A DNA stretch of 64,000 nt from Rattus norvegicus (lineage: Eukaryota; Chordata; Mammalia; Rodentia; Muridae). The stretch lies in the NCBI RefSeq assembly GCF_036323735.1, contig NW_026947371.1, positions 712,501 through 776,500 on the forward strand. Direction: 5' to 3'. Under the pieces are notes generated by a model. That model was not told where the DNA came from, ran no database searches, and was given only the letters and a program-made list of their open reading frames with translations. This document shows, piece by piece, positions 35,340 through 45,542 of this stretch (its first letter is position 1; each line of letters begins with the position of its first letter). The position numbers and the translations under genes were made by a program.

Positions 35340-36018
35340 ATTTCCATTTACCCGATGGCTAAGGATGTTGATATTCCTCAGTTAAGAATTCATTGTTTAG
35401 CTCTATACACAATTTTGATAGGACTATTTGATTCCCTGTAACATAATTCATTGAGTCTTTGTATAGATTGAATTTAGCCCTCTATCAATTGGAGGATTGA
35501 TAAAGATCCTTTCTTAATCGGTTGGTTGCTTCTTTTTCCTAATGACAGTGCCCTTTGCCTTAGAAAAGCTTTACAATTTTATGAAGTTCCATTTGTCAAA
35601 TCTTTATCTTAGAGCATAAGCCATTGGTTTTATATTCAGGAAATTTCCCCAGTGCCCAAGTGTACAAGACTCTTTGACATTTTTCTTCTACTAGGGTTAG
35701 GTTATATGGTTTTATGTGGAGACCCTTGATCCACTTTTACTTGAGCTTTGTATGCGGTGATAAGAATTGATTGATTTCACTTCTTCTACGTGCTAATTTC
35801 CAGTCAAACCAGCACTATTTGTTGAAAATGCTATGTTTTTTCCATTGGATGATTTTGGCTCCTTTGTCAAATACCAAGTTGCTGGTGTGTGCCTTCATTT
35901 CTGGCTCTTCAATTCTATTCCATTGATCTGGGTATTTGTCTCTGTACCATAACCATTAAATTTTTATCATTATTTTTCTGTTACACAGTTTGAGGTAAGG
36001 TATAGTGATTCCCAAAGA

Positions 36019-37452
36019 AGGAAAAGATCTTTACCAATCCTGCAAAAGATAGAGTCCTTATATCCAAAATATACAAAGAACTCAAGAAATTAGACCGCAT
36101 TGAGACAAATAGCCCTATTAAAAAATGGGGTCAGAGCTAAACAAAGAATTCACAGCTGAGGAATGCCGAATGGCTGAGAAACACCTAAAGAAATGTTCAA
36201 CATCTTTAGTCATAAGGGAAATGCAAATCAAAACAACCCTGAGGTTTCACCTCACACCAGTGAGAATAGCTAAGATCAAAAACTCAGGTGACAGCAGATG
36301 CTGGCGAGGATGCAGAGAAAGAGGAACACTCCTCCATTGTTGGTGGGATTGCAGACTGGTACAACCATTCTGGAAATCAGTCTGGAGGTTCCTCAGAAAA
36401 CTGGACATTGAACTGCCTGAGGATCCAGCTATACCTCTCTTGGGTATATACCCAAAAGATGCCTCAACATATAAAAAAGACATGTGCTCCACTATGTTCA
36501 TCGCAGCCTTATTTATAATAGCCAGAAACTGGAAAGAACCGAGATGCCCTTCAACAGAGGAATGGACACAGAAAATGTGGTACATCTACACAATGGAATA
36601 TTACTCAGCTATCAAAAAAAAACGGCTTTATGAAATTCGTAGGCAAATGGTTGGAACTGGAAAATATCATCCTGAGTGAGCTAACCCAATCACAGAAAGA
36701 CATACATGGTATGCACTCATTGATAAGTGGTTTTTAGCCCAAATGCTTGAATTACCCTAGATCCCTAGAACAAACGAAACTCAAGACGGATGATCAAAAT
36801 GTGAATGCTTCACTCCTTCTATAAATGAGGAAAAAATACCCTTGGCAGGGAAGGGAGAGGCAAAGATTAAAACAGAGACTGAAGGAACACCCAATCAGAG
36901 CCTGCCCCACATGTGGCCTATACATATACAGCCACCCAATTAGACAAGATGGATGAAGCAAAGAAGTGCAGACCGACAGGAGCCGGATGTAGATCGCTCC
37001 TGAGAGACACAGCCAGAATACAGCAAATACAGAGGCGAATGCCAGCAGCAACCCACTGAACTGAGAATAGGACCCCCGTTGAAGGAATCAGAGAAAGAAC
37101 TGGAAGAGCTTGAAGGGGCTTGAGACCCCATATGTACAACAATGCCAAGCAACCAGAGCTTCCAGGGACAAAGCCACTACCTAAAGACTATACATGGACT
37201 GACCCTGGACTCTGACCTCATAGGTAGCAATGAATATCCTAGTGAGAGCACCAGTTGAAGGGGAAGCCGTGGGTCCTGCTAAGACTGAACCCCCAGTGAA
37301 CTAGACTGTTGTTGGGAGGGCGGCAATGGTGGGATGGTTGAGAGGGGAACACCCATAAGGAAGGAGAGGGGGGAGGGGAATGTTTGCCCAGAAATTGGGA
37401 AAGGGAATAACACTCGAAATGTATATAAGAAATACTCAAGTTAAAAAAAAAT
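36019..37452 (+). mobile_element. 5'-truncated rat-type L1, sense, relatively young
   Basis: ORF2 C-terminus (to about 36700), full 3' UTR with a G-rich polypurine stretch (about 37312-37380), and the rat-type end GTATATAAGAAATACTCAAG before an A tail. It is the best preserved L1 in the window and probably the youngest. No target duplication was identified because the left edge abuts another L1. Confidence 0.9.
36125..36679 (+). pseudogene. L1 ORF2 C-terminal segment (184 codons open)
   Basis: The longest retroelement frame in the window. It covers the end of ORF2p, including the C-terminal Cys-rich motif CWRGCRERGTLLHCWWDC, which fits C-x3-C-x7-H-x4-C and is needed for RNA binding in L1. 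Then come LLGIYPKDASTYKKDMCST and YIYTMEYYSAIKKK. Soon after, an A run at about 36617-36624 shifts the frame, so the normal C-terminal tail is replaced by about 20 unrelated residues ending at 36679. Without the endonuclease and RT it cannot mobilise. Confidence 0.9.
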
Positions 37453-38199
37453 TCTCAAAAGAAGAGTTGAGCCTCTTCTGACACTACAATCCCCATGACT
37501 CTCCCACAAAGAAAGCCTAAATACCCAAAAGGAGAGCAATGCCTGACCTACTCCAGGGAGATGTGCCAATTCTCATTCTTAGAATCTAACCAAGGAGTGG
37601 AAACTTTGACAATTGTTTTTAAAATGTGACATTCTACAAAAAAAGGCAAAAAACTCAGAAATGGCTAATAGATTAAAAAAAAGAGTTAGAATTATATTGT
37701 TAAATGATATTTCCCCAACATCATGTAAATAGATTTTATTTTGCTTCAGTTAATTAAACATGCTATAGGAGGAAAATTTTAATTTCCTCTTTTTTTTAAA
37801 CAAAATTTAACTTTTACATCCCCCTACCTATCAGAAAATCAATATTCTTATACTGGAAGATGTGCCAGGCACAGGTCAAATTTCTAGTATAACCTGTTAT
37901 TACAATCATCAGTCTTGTCAGTTTCAAATGATGTTCACATCATGCCTGTAAAACACAATGATAAACATGGCAGTATAACCATAAGGGCAGTGCAATGGCG
38001 TAAATAGCTTGGTGATAGCCAACAGCTCTCTAACTTGGCTTAAGTCCTGTTCAATGAAAATCGTTTGTAGTAGAAATGTAGCCATGTATATGACTATTGA
38101 AGCTGTGGGTGCGAAGGAGAATGTACAGCCCCTTACTTACTTAAGCCAGTATCATACCTAACAACAATCAAAGCCATGTGTCCTTATATACAGAATTAA
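37453..38199. other. Unassigned DNA
   Basis: No repeat or gene signal that I can support. Confidence 0.4.
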
Positions 38200-38465
38200 T
38201 TACATTCTCTGGAACAAACATCACAGTAAAAATCCCAGCCATAAAAAATGCAGGATAGTAATTTCAAGCCCAGTCTCAATGACTCTATCTACAAAATGTC
38301 ACATGATTCAAGGCTGAGGAACATTACCGAAGGGGGAGCATGAAGATTGTAAGAGACTAAAGTTTTCTATGAGATGGTGTCTCAATGTAACACCAGAAAT
38401 TACACTTATATCATCTCACTAAAACTACTGCCTAAACAACAGCTGACGAAGAGAGGGAATGGAGA
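38200..38465 (+). repeat. Old rodent interspersed repeat, class not assigned
   Basis: GGCTGAGGAACATTACCGAA, AAGATTGTAAGAGAC, GAGATGGTGTCTC and ACTACTGCCTAAACAACAGC resemble a block I associate with a common rodent dispersed repeat, but I cannot name the family with confidence. Confidence 0.4.
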
Positions 38466-38498
38466 AGAATGGAACTTTAGTTCTCTTTCTGTTTCAAA

Positions 38499-38541
38499 TT
38501 CTTCTTCTTCTTCTTCTTCTTCTTCTTCTTCTTCTTCTTCT

Positions 38542-38630
<89 letters not shown>
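38499..38630. repeat. (TTC)n-(TC)n polypyrimidine microsatellite
   Basis: About 25 TTC units followed by about 27 TC units: 132 bases of pyrimidine with no purine. The poly-Ser, poly-Leu and poly-Glu frames crossing it are artefacts. Confidence 0.98.
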
Positions 38631-38633
<3 letters not shown>

Positions 38634-40247
38634 GTTGGAGATTTCATGTTTACATTTCAAATGTTATTCCCTGTCCATGTTTTCAGTCCACAAGCCCCTT
38701 AACCCTTCCCCCTACGCTTCTGTAAGGGAGTTCACATTCCCACCCATGGCCTCCCCACACTTCCCCATTTTCCCCAACACTGGGTGTCCTACCTTGGTAG
38801 AAACAAGAGTTTCTCATTACATTTTTTCCCAGCAAGGCCATCCTTTGCTACATATGCAGTTGGAGCCATGGGTCTGTCTATGTATAGTCTTTCTCTTGTG
38901 GTTTGGTCCTGGTATCTCTGGTTGGTTGGCAATGTTATTATTATGGGGTTGCGAATCACTTCAGCTCTTTCAATCCTTTCTCTAATTCCTCCAACCGGGT
39001 TCTGGTTCTTGGTTCAGTGGTTTGCTGTTTCCATTTTCCTCTGTATTTGACATATTCTGGCTGTGTCTCTCAGGAGGGATCAATATCCAGTCATTGTCAG
39101 CCTGCACTTCTTAACTTCATCCATCTTAACTAGTTTTGCTGTCTGTACATATATGGGCTACATGTGAGTCAGGCTCTGAATGGCAGGTCCTTCAGTCACT
39201 TTATGAACTTTGCCTCCTTATCCCCTGTCACGGGTATTTTGGTTCCCCTTTTAAAGAAGGAGTGAAGCATCTGCATTTTGGTCATCCTTCTTCAGCTTCA
39301 TGTGGTCTGTGTATGGCATGATGGGTATTTCAAGCTTTTTGGCTAATATCTGTTTATCAATGAATGCATATCAAGTGTGTTTTTCTGTGATTGAGTAACC
39401 TCACTCAGGATGATATTTTCTAGTTCCTTTTATATGACTAGAATTTCATGAAGTCATTGTTTTTACAGCTGAGTAATATTCCATTTTGTAGATGTACCAC
39501 ATTTCTGTATCCATTCTTCTGTTGAAGGGCATCTGGGTTCTTTCCAGCTTCTAACTATTTTAAATATGGCTGCTATGAATACAGACAAATATATTTCTCG
39601 GTTGTATGTTGGACAATATTTTGGGTATATGCTCAGGATAGTTGTAGCTGCGTCCTCATTCATGGAATGTCCAATATTCTGAGGAAACTTCAGTGTGATT
39701 TTCCGAAGGGTTGTACAAGTCTGAAATCTCACCAACAATGGAGGAGTGTTCCTCATTCTCCACATCCTCACCAGCATCTTCTGTCACCTGAGATTTATAT
39801 CTTAGCCATTCTCATTGGTGTGAGGTAGACGCTCAGATTTGTTTTGATTTGAATTTCCCTGATTACTAAGGATGTTGAACATTTATTTATGTGTTTTTTG
39901 GCCATTTGATAACCTGCATCTGAGAATGTTTTGTAACTCACAGTACCCCATTTTTAATTCTGTTTTTGCTTTCTAAAGTCTAACTTCTTAAGATCTTTGT
40001 ATATTTTGGATATTACCCACTATCAGATATAGGATTGGTAAAAATGTTTTCCCAAACTGTTGGTTGCAGTTTTGTCTAAATGACAATATATTTTGCCTTA
40101 CAGAACTTTGCTATTTTATGAGGTCCTATTTGTCAATTCTTGATCTTAGAGCATAAGTCATGGTTTTTTTTTTGTTTTTTTTTTTTTCAGGAAACTTTCT
40201 CCAGTGCCCATGTGTTGAAGACTCTTCCCCATCTTTTCTTCTATTAG
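38631..40247 (-). mobile_element. Antisense L1, 3' part (left of ERV insertion)
   Basis: Complement of L1 3' UTR (from TTACATTTCAAATGTTATTC) and ORF2 C-terminus; the minus-strand frame at 39463-39777 is ORF2 tail sequence. Interrupted at TATTAG (40242-40247) by the provirus and resumed at 45543. Confidence 0.88.
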
Positions 40248-40553
40248 TGTAGTGCCCACCTCGACCAGCAAGGAAGACACATCACCGTTGGATTCTTCTC
40301 AACAGCCTTTATTTCAGGAAAACCTCATTCTTGATGAGGGGGGCCCCGAGGGAAAAAAGGCACTCCCCCTAAATACAAGAAAGGCTGTGGTTGTAAATTT
40401 GTCCTCTGGGGATTGGTGGAGTATGATATACCTTATTAGCGTGAATATCACTCCAGTCTGATAACTGCCGGAGAAATGTCAATACATGCACATTGTAGGT
40501 GTTTATCACTAACAACCACAAGATGTCGGAGCCATCTTTAGACACTCCCTACA
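40248..40553 (-). mobile_element. 3' LTR of provirus 1
   Basis: 306 bp, + strand from TGTAGTGCCCACC to GACACTCCCTACA. The minus strand carries an AATAAAGGCTGTTGAGAAG polyadenylation region. It is followed on the + strand by TCTCCCTCTTTTTTG, the complement of the polypurine tract that primes plus-strand DNA synthesis. Confidence 0.9.
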
Positions 40554-40787
40554 TCTCCCTCTTTTTTGTTTTCTAAAAATGACTGTCTAGATCTTGGTGT
40601 CACATCAGTATATGTCATTGTTTCTGTCTTAGGTCGTTCTTCTCCAGGACTCAGCCTTACTTGTCCTTGTGTAACCCTATCGACACCAAGCCCCTGTCTT
40701 AGGTTGGTCTGAACCTGAGGAATGGTGTCCGTCTCTGGATATAATGACTTCACATGACAGTGACAAAATATAGTCTAGGGCAAACTC

Positions 40788-41590
40788 TTAATTTTTTAAA
40801 GAGGCCTGCCATATATTGGGAGATGCACCAATTTCAATGGCAACCATAGCCTGGTAAACAATCGCTTTGTGTCTGTCATGTTCTCGTTGTAAACTGCAAA
40901 AGAGCCATAGACATACTCCACATCCCAAGAGGACAATGGCTCCCCAGGCAAAAATGCTAGCCCATTCTTTAAAAAAAAGAGAGCATTGGTAATCCATGAT
41001 GTGAAATCTCTAAACGTGATGGGTTCCATTCTAGTATTGTTAAGGACAGGAATCTGTATCAGCAATTGTCTTGATAATTGCTCTGCTTTCATGGACCAGT
41101 TTCCTTTTAGATAATTTGGGATTTCTTTGTTCTGTTAGAATACTGAGAAAAGTTAACCTGTAAAGAGTAATACATGAAAAACTACAATTATGTATCCTAA
41201 TCAAAGTTGTAATGTTCAACTTAGCAGAATTATTGATTGATGTGTTTTCACTGCCTGAAGAAGCTACTTGGGCAATTTGACTCAAAGCAGCCAGGATGGT
41301 TCCAGTGCCCACAGCACTATTGTTCATAGGATCTAACCAATTGGCCAATGTGGTCCTTCACAACCATATAAAATGCTGGGAGGAATTTTTAAGAGTGAAA
41401 CATAATGTATGTAACAAAGAATTATTAGTGGCAGTATACCGTTGGGGCAATTCTACATTTGGCGCTATACAAGGAACATCATGCAAACAGGATGTACAGA
41501 AAAAGTTGGAAAACAGTAGAATTGCTGTGAATTGGGATAAGTACTGGCCAGTATCTGGCAATGGCACACAGAGTGAGTGAATCAACCTGG
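40788..41590 (-). pseudogene. env transmembrane-subunit remnant, provirus 1
   Basis: Three overlapping minus-strand frames (41040-41348, 40796-41092, 40788-40997) together read like a betaretroviral TM ectodomain and membrane anchor. The anchor is visible as WASIFAWGAIVLLGCGVCLW followed by a charged tail. Frameshifts separate the three. On its 5' side the integrase frame begins within about 150 bases, so the surface subunit is absent. Provirus 2 has the same arrangement. Confidence 0.65.
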
Positions 41591-41736
41591 ATTACCATTT
41601 CCACCAGTAATGGTAGGGTTCGTAGTCTCATCTTCACGAATAGCAGGAGGCAGTTTGCAAGTCAAATATTCAGGCACCCATATTGGATTGTCTTGATTCT
41701 GTGGAAAAACACAAACAGCGCCCCTAGATCTCAAAA

Positions 41737-43450
41737 TTACGAGTCTGGGCCACACCATTCACCAGTTAAAACATCCTTCCACTTTAAGTCTGCATTAGCC
41801 ATAGGTTTAGTAGCAGCATGGCGATCCGCAGCAGTGCGGCCATGCACATCTAAAATTAAGAAATTTAGAGTAAAAGGAGCTAAAGACAACTGTTCTCTTG
41901 GTGTTCTGCCATTGGCAATTTCCCCTTTTTGTTTTTGAAAGAGCTCTTTTAAGGTACGATCTATTCTTTTCACAATTCTTTGACCTTGGGGATTGTATGC
42001 CAATCTAGTACTATGACTGACCTGCACTGTCTGGCAAAATGTGTGAAAGGAGTTTACAGTGTAGGCAGGACCGTTGTCTGTATTGAGACTATCAGGCTTT
42101 CCCCAGGCTGCCCATGTCTGTAAGCAATGACTAATGGCATTACGAGCCTTTTCACCAGTCATCAGAGGGGCATGTATAATACGGGAACAGGTATCAACAG
42201 AAACATGAGCATATTTTAAATTTCCAAATTGAGATATGTATGTGACATCCATCTGTCAAAATTTTCGCGGGATCAGACCACGAGGGTTAATTCACACATG
42301 AGGAAGGAGGTGTAACTGAACACAATTCTCACCTTTATACAACATCACGAGCTGCAGCTCTAGAGATTTTAAATTTTTGTTGAAGAGTGAAAACAGGAAC
42401 ATGAAACTTTTGATGAAATTCTCTAGCGAGATCAACCAGAGCAGCATGAAAAATAAACTCTCTACGAGTACTAGCATCCATCAGGATGTTATTATTGGCC
42501 ATGGGACCAGGCAATTTAGTATGAGCTCGGATATGTTGTATGAAAACCTTATTTTTTCTGGCCCAAAACAATTTTTGTAATACTAAAAGAATTTGACCCA
42601 CAGTACTAGTCGACATAATTGGCCCTGCAATTTCAAGTGAGCGCAGAGCATTAACTACTTAAGCAGAATCAGAAATTATATTCAAAGAATCATGAAATCT
42701 TTTAAAAACTTCCAATAAAATTTTACATACTGCAATTTGGGGGGTGCCTGGACTGTACTGAATTAATACTGGTTCTTGAGAATAAACCATATAGGCACCT
42801 ACACCTGTTTTGGAGCTATCTCTATAAATATCTAACGCTCCAGACAAAGGCTCTGAGGCAGCGAATTTAGGAAAGATCACAGGATGTTCAGTAAAAAATT
42901 GTAACAAACGATCCTTAGCATAATGATTTTCAAACTCTCCATCAAAACTACAGCATAATATGGCCCAGTCATCTATCAGGGCACACAATGTTTCCACCTG
43001 AGTGGTAGTATATGGTATAATTTTCTTGGACAAAATAACAAAATGCTGAATACAAGATTTAACACCTAACATAGCAAGCTGTTCGACAGCAGAGGAAAAA
43101 TATTCAAGGGTTTTATTCGGAGAAATATGGGGATAAATCCACAGTAGTGGTCCTTTTTGCCATAGCACTCCTGTAGGCTGACGAAAAGTTCTCAGTATAC
43201 ACAAAAAGAGAACCTCCTTTTCCTTTTACCTTCTTAGCATTGCTTTTTCCAGTCTTTCTTCTACTTTTCTCAAGGATAATTGTGCTTCCTTGGTTACAGC
43301 ACAGGGTGATGTAACCTGAGAATTTCCTTTCAAGATCTCATAGAGTGGTTGTAAATCTACTTTAGGCATTTTAATATAGGGTCAAATTCAATTTATTCTT
43401 CCTAGTAACTTTTGAAAGTCATTTAATGTTTTTACATGATTTTTTCATCA
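41737..43450 (-). pseudogene. pol remnant (RT thumb, RNase H, integrase), provirus 1
   Basis: In coding order: RT thumb/connection (about 43450-43205, then the 43204-42659 frame), RNase H with an IYRDSSKTGVGAYM motif, the integrase zinc-binding domain (EFHQKFH), and the integrase core in the 42252-41737 frame. The core has MDVTYI (first catalytic Asp) and NTDNGPAYT (second Asp). The third catalytic residue, a Glu in active integrases, lies in GQRIVKRIDRTLKE and is Lys here. The RT palm is missing upstream. Several stops and frameshifts make it non-functional. Confidence 0.85.
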
Positions 43451-43699
43451 AAAGACTGACAAAAGAATTGTAACCAGTTCACCTGGGACTTTCAGGACCT
43501 CAACAGTGGCCCTTTATCAAACTGTCTCAGAGGGCTAAAGGCCCATGGAAAAGAAAACATTAATCTTGACCTTGGTCACAACCCCTTATTGGAGTAAGGT
43601 GAAGAGCCTATGCCAAGACTTTCACCTCTTATCATCTTAGAGCAAAGCCTGTTCTGTCTAGAAAGACAAAGTTACTCATACTCTGCTGTAGACATTTTT

Positions 43700-44416
43700 G
43701 AAACTACTTTAGGCACCCCCTGTCCCCAAATGGGGCATTTTTACCATAGGGGCAGAAACTGGCTGCTGAGGGGACAGGATCAAAGGCACTCTCCATGTTA
43801 ATGATGATGAAGGGGAAAAGTAACTTAATGCTGGAGATCAAGGGGAAAAGTAACTTAATGCTGGAGACTGACTCCTCTCTTGGAATAAAGCCAGCAGATA
43901 AGGCAGACTCTCTTAAGGAAGTTGTCTTAATGAGCACTCTCTTTCTGTGAGCAAATGTTGAAGGTCAGGTGTTCAATTGGGAGCAAGTGAAATTTTTTCT
44001 TCTGACCTTGTTCTTTGAGTTATGGATACATTCCTTTCTAGTTCTTGTTTTACTTAAAGAGTCTTCCCCCGCCTTACGCTCAGCCTTTTCAGATCGTTCT
44101 TTCTGTAACATTTCTAACACAGCCTGTCCCTTTTCTATAGCCTGTTAACAGCATTTCTGATCTTCTAGGCAGGTATTCATTAAGTGCCAAACCGGCCCAT
44201 CCTCTGTCTTTATAGTTCCTTGCTCCCAAGCAAAATTTAAATCTTTTCCCAGCTTATCTCAGCTGTCCACCATGAGATTCCCAGAGAGTTAGCCAAGGAG
44301 CAATGGCTTCAAAATCACTAAGAAATCTCTCTATAGTGCTTCTTTTTATCCTGTCTATTTCTTTCAAACAGCTCTTGAAGAGCCAGGAAAATTGGGTGAG
44401 ACTGAGAAGTTTCCAT
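43700..44416 (-). pseudogene. gag remnant, provirus 1
   Basis: A minus-strand ATG at 44416-44414 starts a matrix-like frame (METSQSHPIFLALQELFERN). Nucleotides continue to read as gag matrix with frameshifts to about 44050 (for example DFEAIAPWLTLWESH and DGPVWHLMNTCLEDQ in different frames). Nearer 43730 a CPYGKNAPFGDRGC peptide has the spacing of a nucleocapsid CCHC knuckle with two ligands replaced; that last point is a guess. Capsid is mostly missing. Confidence 0.55.
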
Positions 44417-45010
44417 GTTCACTGTAGCAGCTCCGCAGCTAGTTTTGCTCCCCCCTACTGTGTGGGCTGGGAACAAAAGCACAGATAAAACACTATGTTT
44501 CAAAAATTAACATTGGGAATCAACCAACACACCACTACTAGAGCAGGGTCCATAAAATTAAATTTCCTTCTACTACACTTACTCCTTAGCCAGAGGCCTT
44601 ATCTGAGGAAATTTTATTTAAGAGTGATTTCTTCCTCAAGTTTCCTTGTCTCTTTTCCTTTTGATTTTAAGCTTACGCTGACCAACAAGCTCCTGAATAG
44701 CTGACAGGATGGGGTGGAGTGTGAGTTTCCCATGATCTACGACCTTATTTACTATTGATTTACGAGCAGGGCAAGCTGGAGTGTTTATTTACACACCAGT
44801 TTGTAGCTCATCATTAGTGGTCTCTACCCAGCACATGTATTCATGGCCTGGATGGTGGCAATTCAAACAGTAGCAACACCACCACACAAAAAGGGTAAAA
44901 GGCAAAAGTGTTAGTACAACCCACAGAAGATTATTTGGGGAAAAAAAAAACTTTGCCACGTTTCACTCACCTTTTTGCCTGTAAAACAAGGCTTTCATCG
45001 TCTCTGCTTA

Positions 45011-45170
45011 CTCCAGAGAAACTTATTTTCCCATTAGGGAAATTTTATAGTCCCTAATACACCAGAACTTGATCGACACTATCTGGGATACTTATCGTCC
45101 CTTTTCTGGGAGCTTTATGATCCCTTATCCAGGAGCTTTATCGTCCCATCAAGAAACTTCCTCACGTCAC
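45011..45170 (-). repeat. ~23-bp imperfect tandem repeats in ERV leader
   Basis: Just inside the 5' LTR of provirus 1, CTGGGATACTTATCGTCCC (from about 45083), CTGGGAGCTTTATGATCCC (about 45106) and CCAGGAGCTTTATCGTCCC (45129) repeat every 23 bases. Weaker copies lie at about 45012, 45035 and 45060. Confidence 0.75.
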
Positions 45171-45237
45171 AGTCCTGAGGCTGAAAAGTTCCGAATCCAC
45201 TTGAGAAAAGAGAATTTTCTTGGGTCCCCGTACAAGT

Positions 45238-45542
45238 TGTAGCGCCCACGTCGTCCAGTAAGGAAGACACAACACCATTGGATTCTTCTCAACAGCCTTT
45301 TTTGCAGGAACACCTCATTCTTGATATGGTGGACCCTGGGGAACAAAGGCACCTGACTTAAATACAAGACAGGCTGTGGTTGTAAATTTGTTCTCTGGGG
45401 ATTGGTGGAGTATGAAATACCTTATTAACATGAATATTACTCCAGTCTGATAACTGCTGGAGAAATGTCACGACATGCACCTTGTAGTTGTTTATCATTA
45501 ATGATCACCGGATGTCGGAGCCATCTTTAGCCGCTCCCTACA
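45238..45542 (-). mobile_element. 5' LTR of provirus 1
   Basis: 305 bp, TGTAGCGCCCACG to CCGCTCCCTACA on the + strand. The minus strand shows a TATTTAAG TATA-like box; the polyadenylation hexamer seen in the 3' LTR is mutated to AAAAAA. On the minus strand the leader begins ACTTGTACGGGGACCCAAG. The GGGACCC part resembles the end of a lysine-tRNA primer site, but the front does not match, so the primer type is uncertain. Confidence 0.88.

Larger units (their letters stand above)
33925..36018 (-). mobile_element. 5'-truncated L1, antisense
   Basis: From low to high coordinates the + strand shows the complement of the L1 3' UTR (33925-34660) and then of the ORF2 C-terminus (about 34660-36018). 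Recognisable pieces are TGTTGAGGGACATCTGGGTT, CCACCAACATTGGAGGAGTG and ATGATTTTGGCTCCTTTGTC. A TATG/TA microsatellite (34857-34980) and a T-rich tract (35250-35339) expanded inside it. It stops abruptly at 36018, head to head with a sense L1. Confidence 0.85.
40248..45542 (-). mobile_element. ERVK provirus 1 (LTR to LTR), antisense, decayed
   Basis: Bounded by two related LTRs and a perfect 6-bp target duplication TATTAG (40242-40247 and 45543-45548). Reading on the minus strand: 5' LTR, leader with short tandem repeats, gag remnant, pol remnant, env transmembrane remnant, polypurine tract, 3' LTR. At about 5.3 kb it is far shorter than a complete betaretrovirus. The capsid-to-RT-palm stretch and the env surface subunit are largely gone. 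By eye the LTRs differ at roughly 40 of about 306 positions, so the insertion is old. Confidence 0.9.

Noticed and set aside
35226..35441. Phe/Cys-rich plus-strand frame
   Set aside because: Generated by the TTTTG-rich tract inside L1.
33925..37452. Twin-priming (single L1 with inverted 5' end)
   Set aside because: Each arm has its own 3' UTR, so two separate L1s are joined.
38406..38660. Minus-strand poly-Glu and Arg-Glu frame
   Set aside because: Complement of the same microsatellite; a low-complexity artefact.
38374..38985. 203-codon plus-strand open frame, the longest in the window
   Set aside because: It runs through the TTC/TC microsatellite (poly-Ser, Leu-Ser) into antisense L1 3' UTR; no real protein features.
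41561..41938. 125-codon plus-strand frame opposite the ERV integrase
   Set aside because: Shadow of the minus-strand pol frame, which carries the recognisable catalytic motifs.
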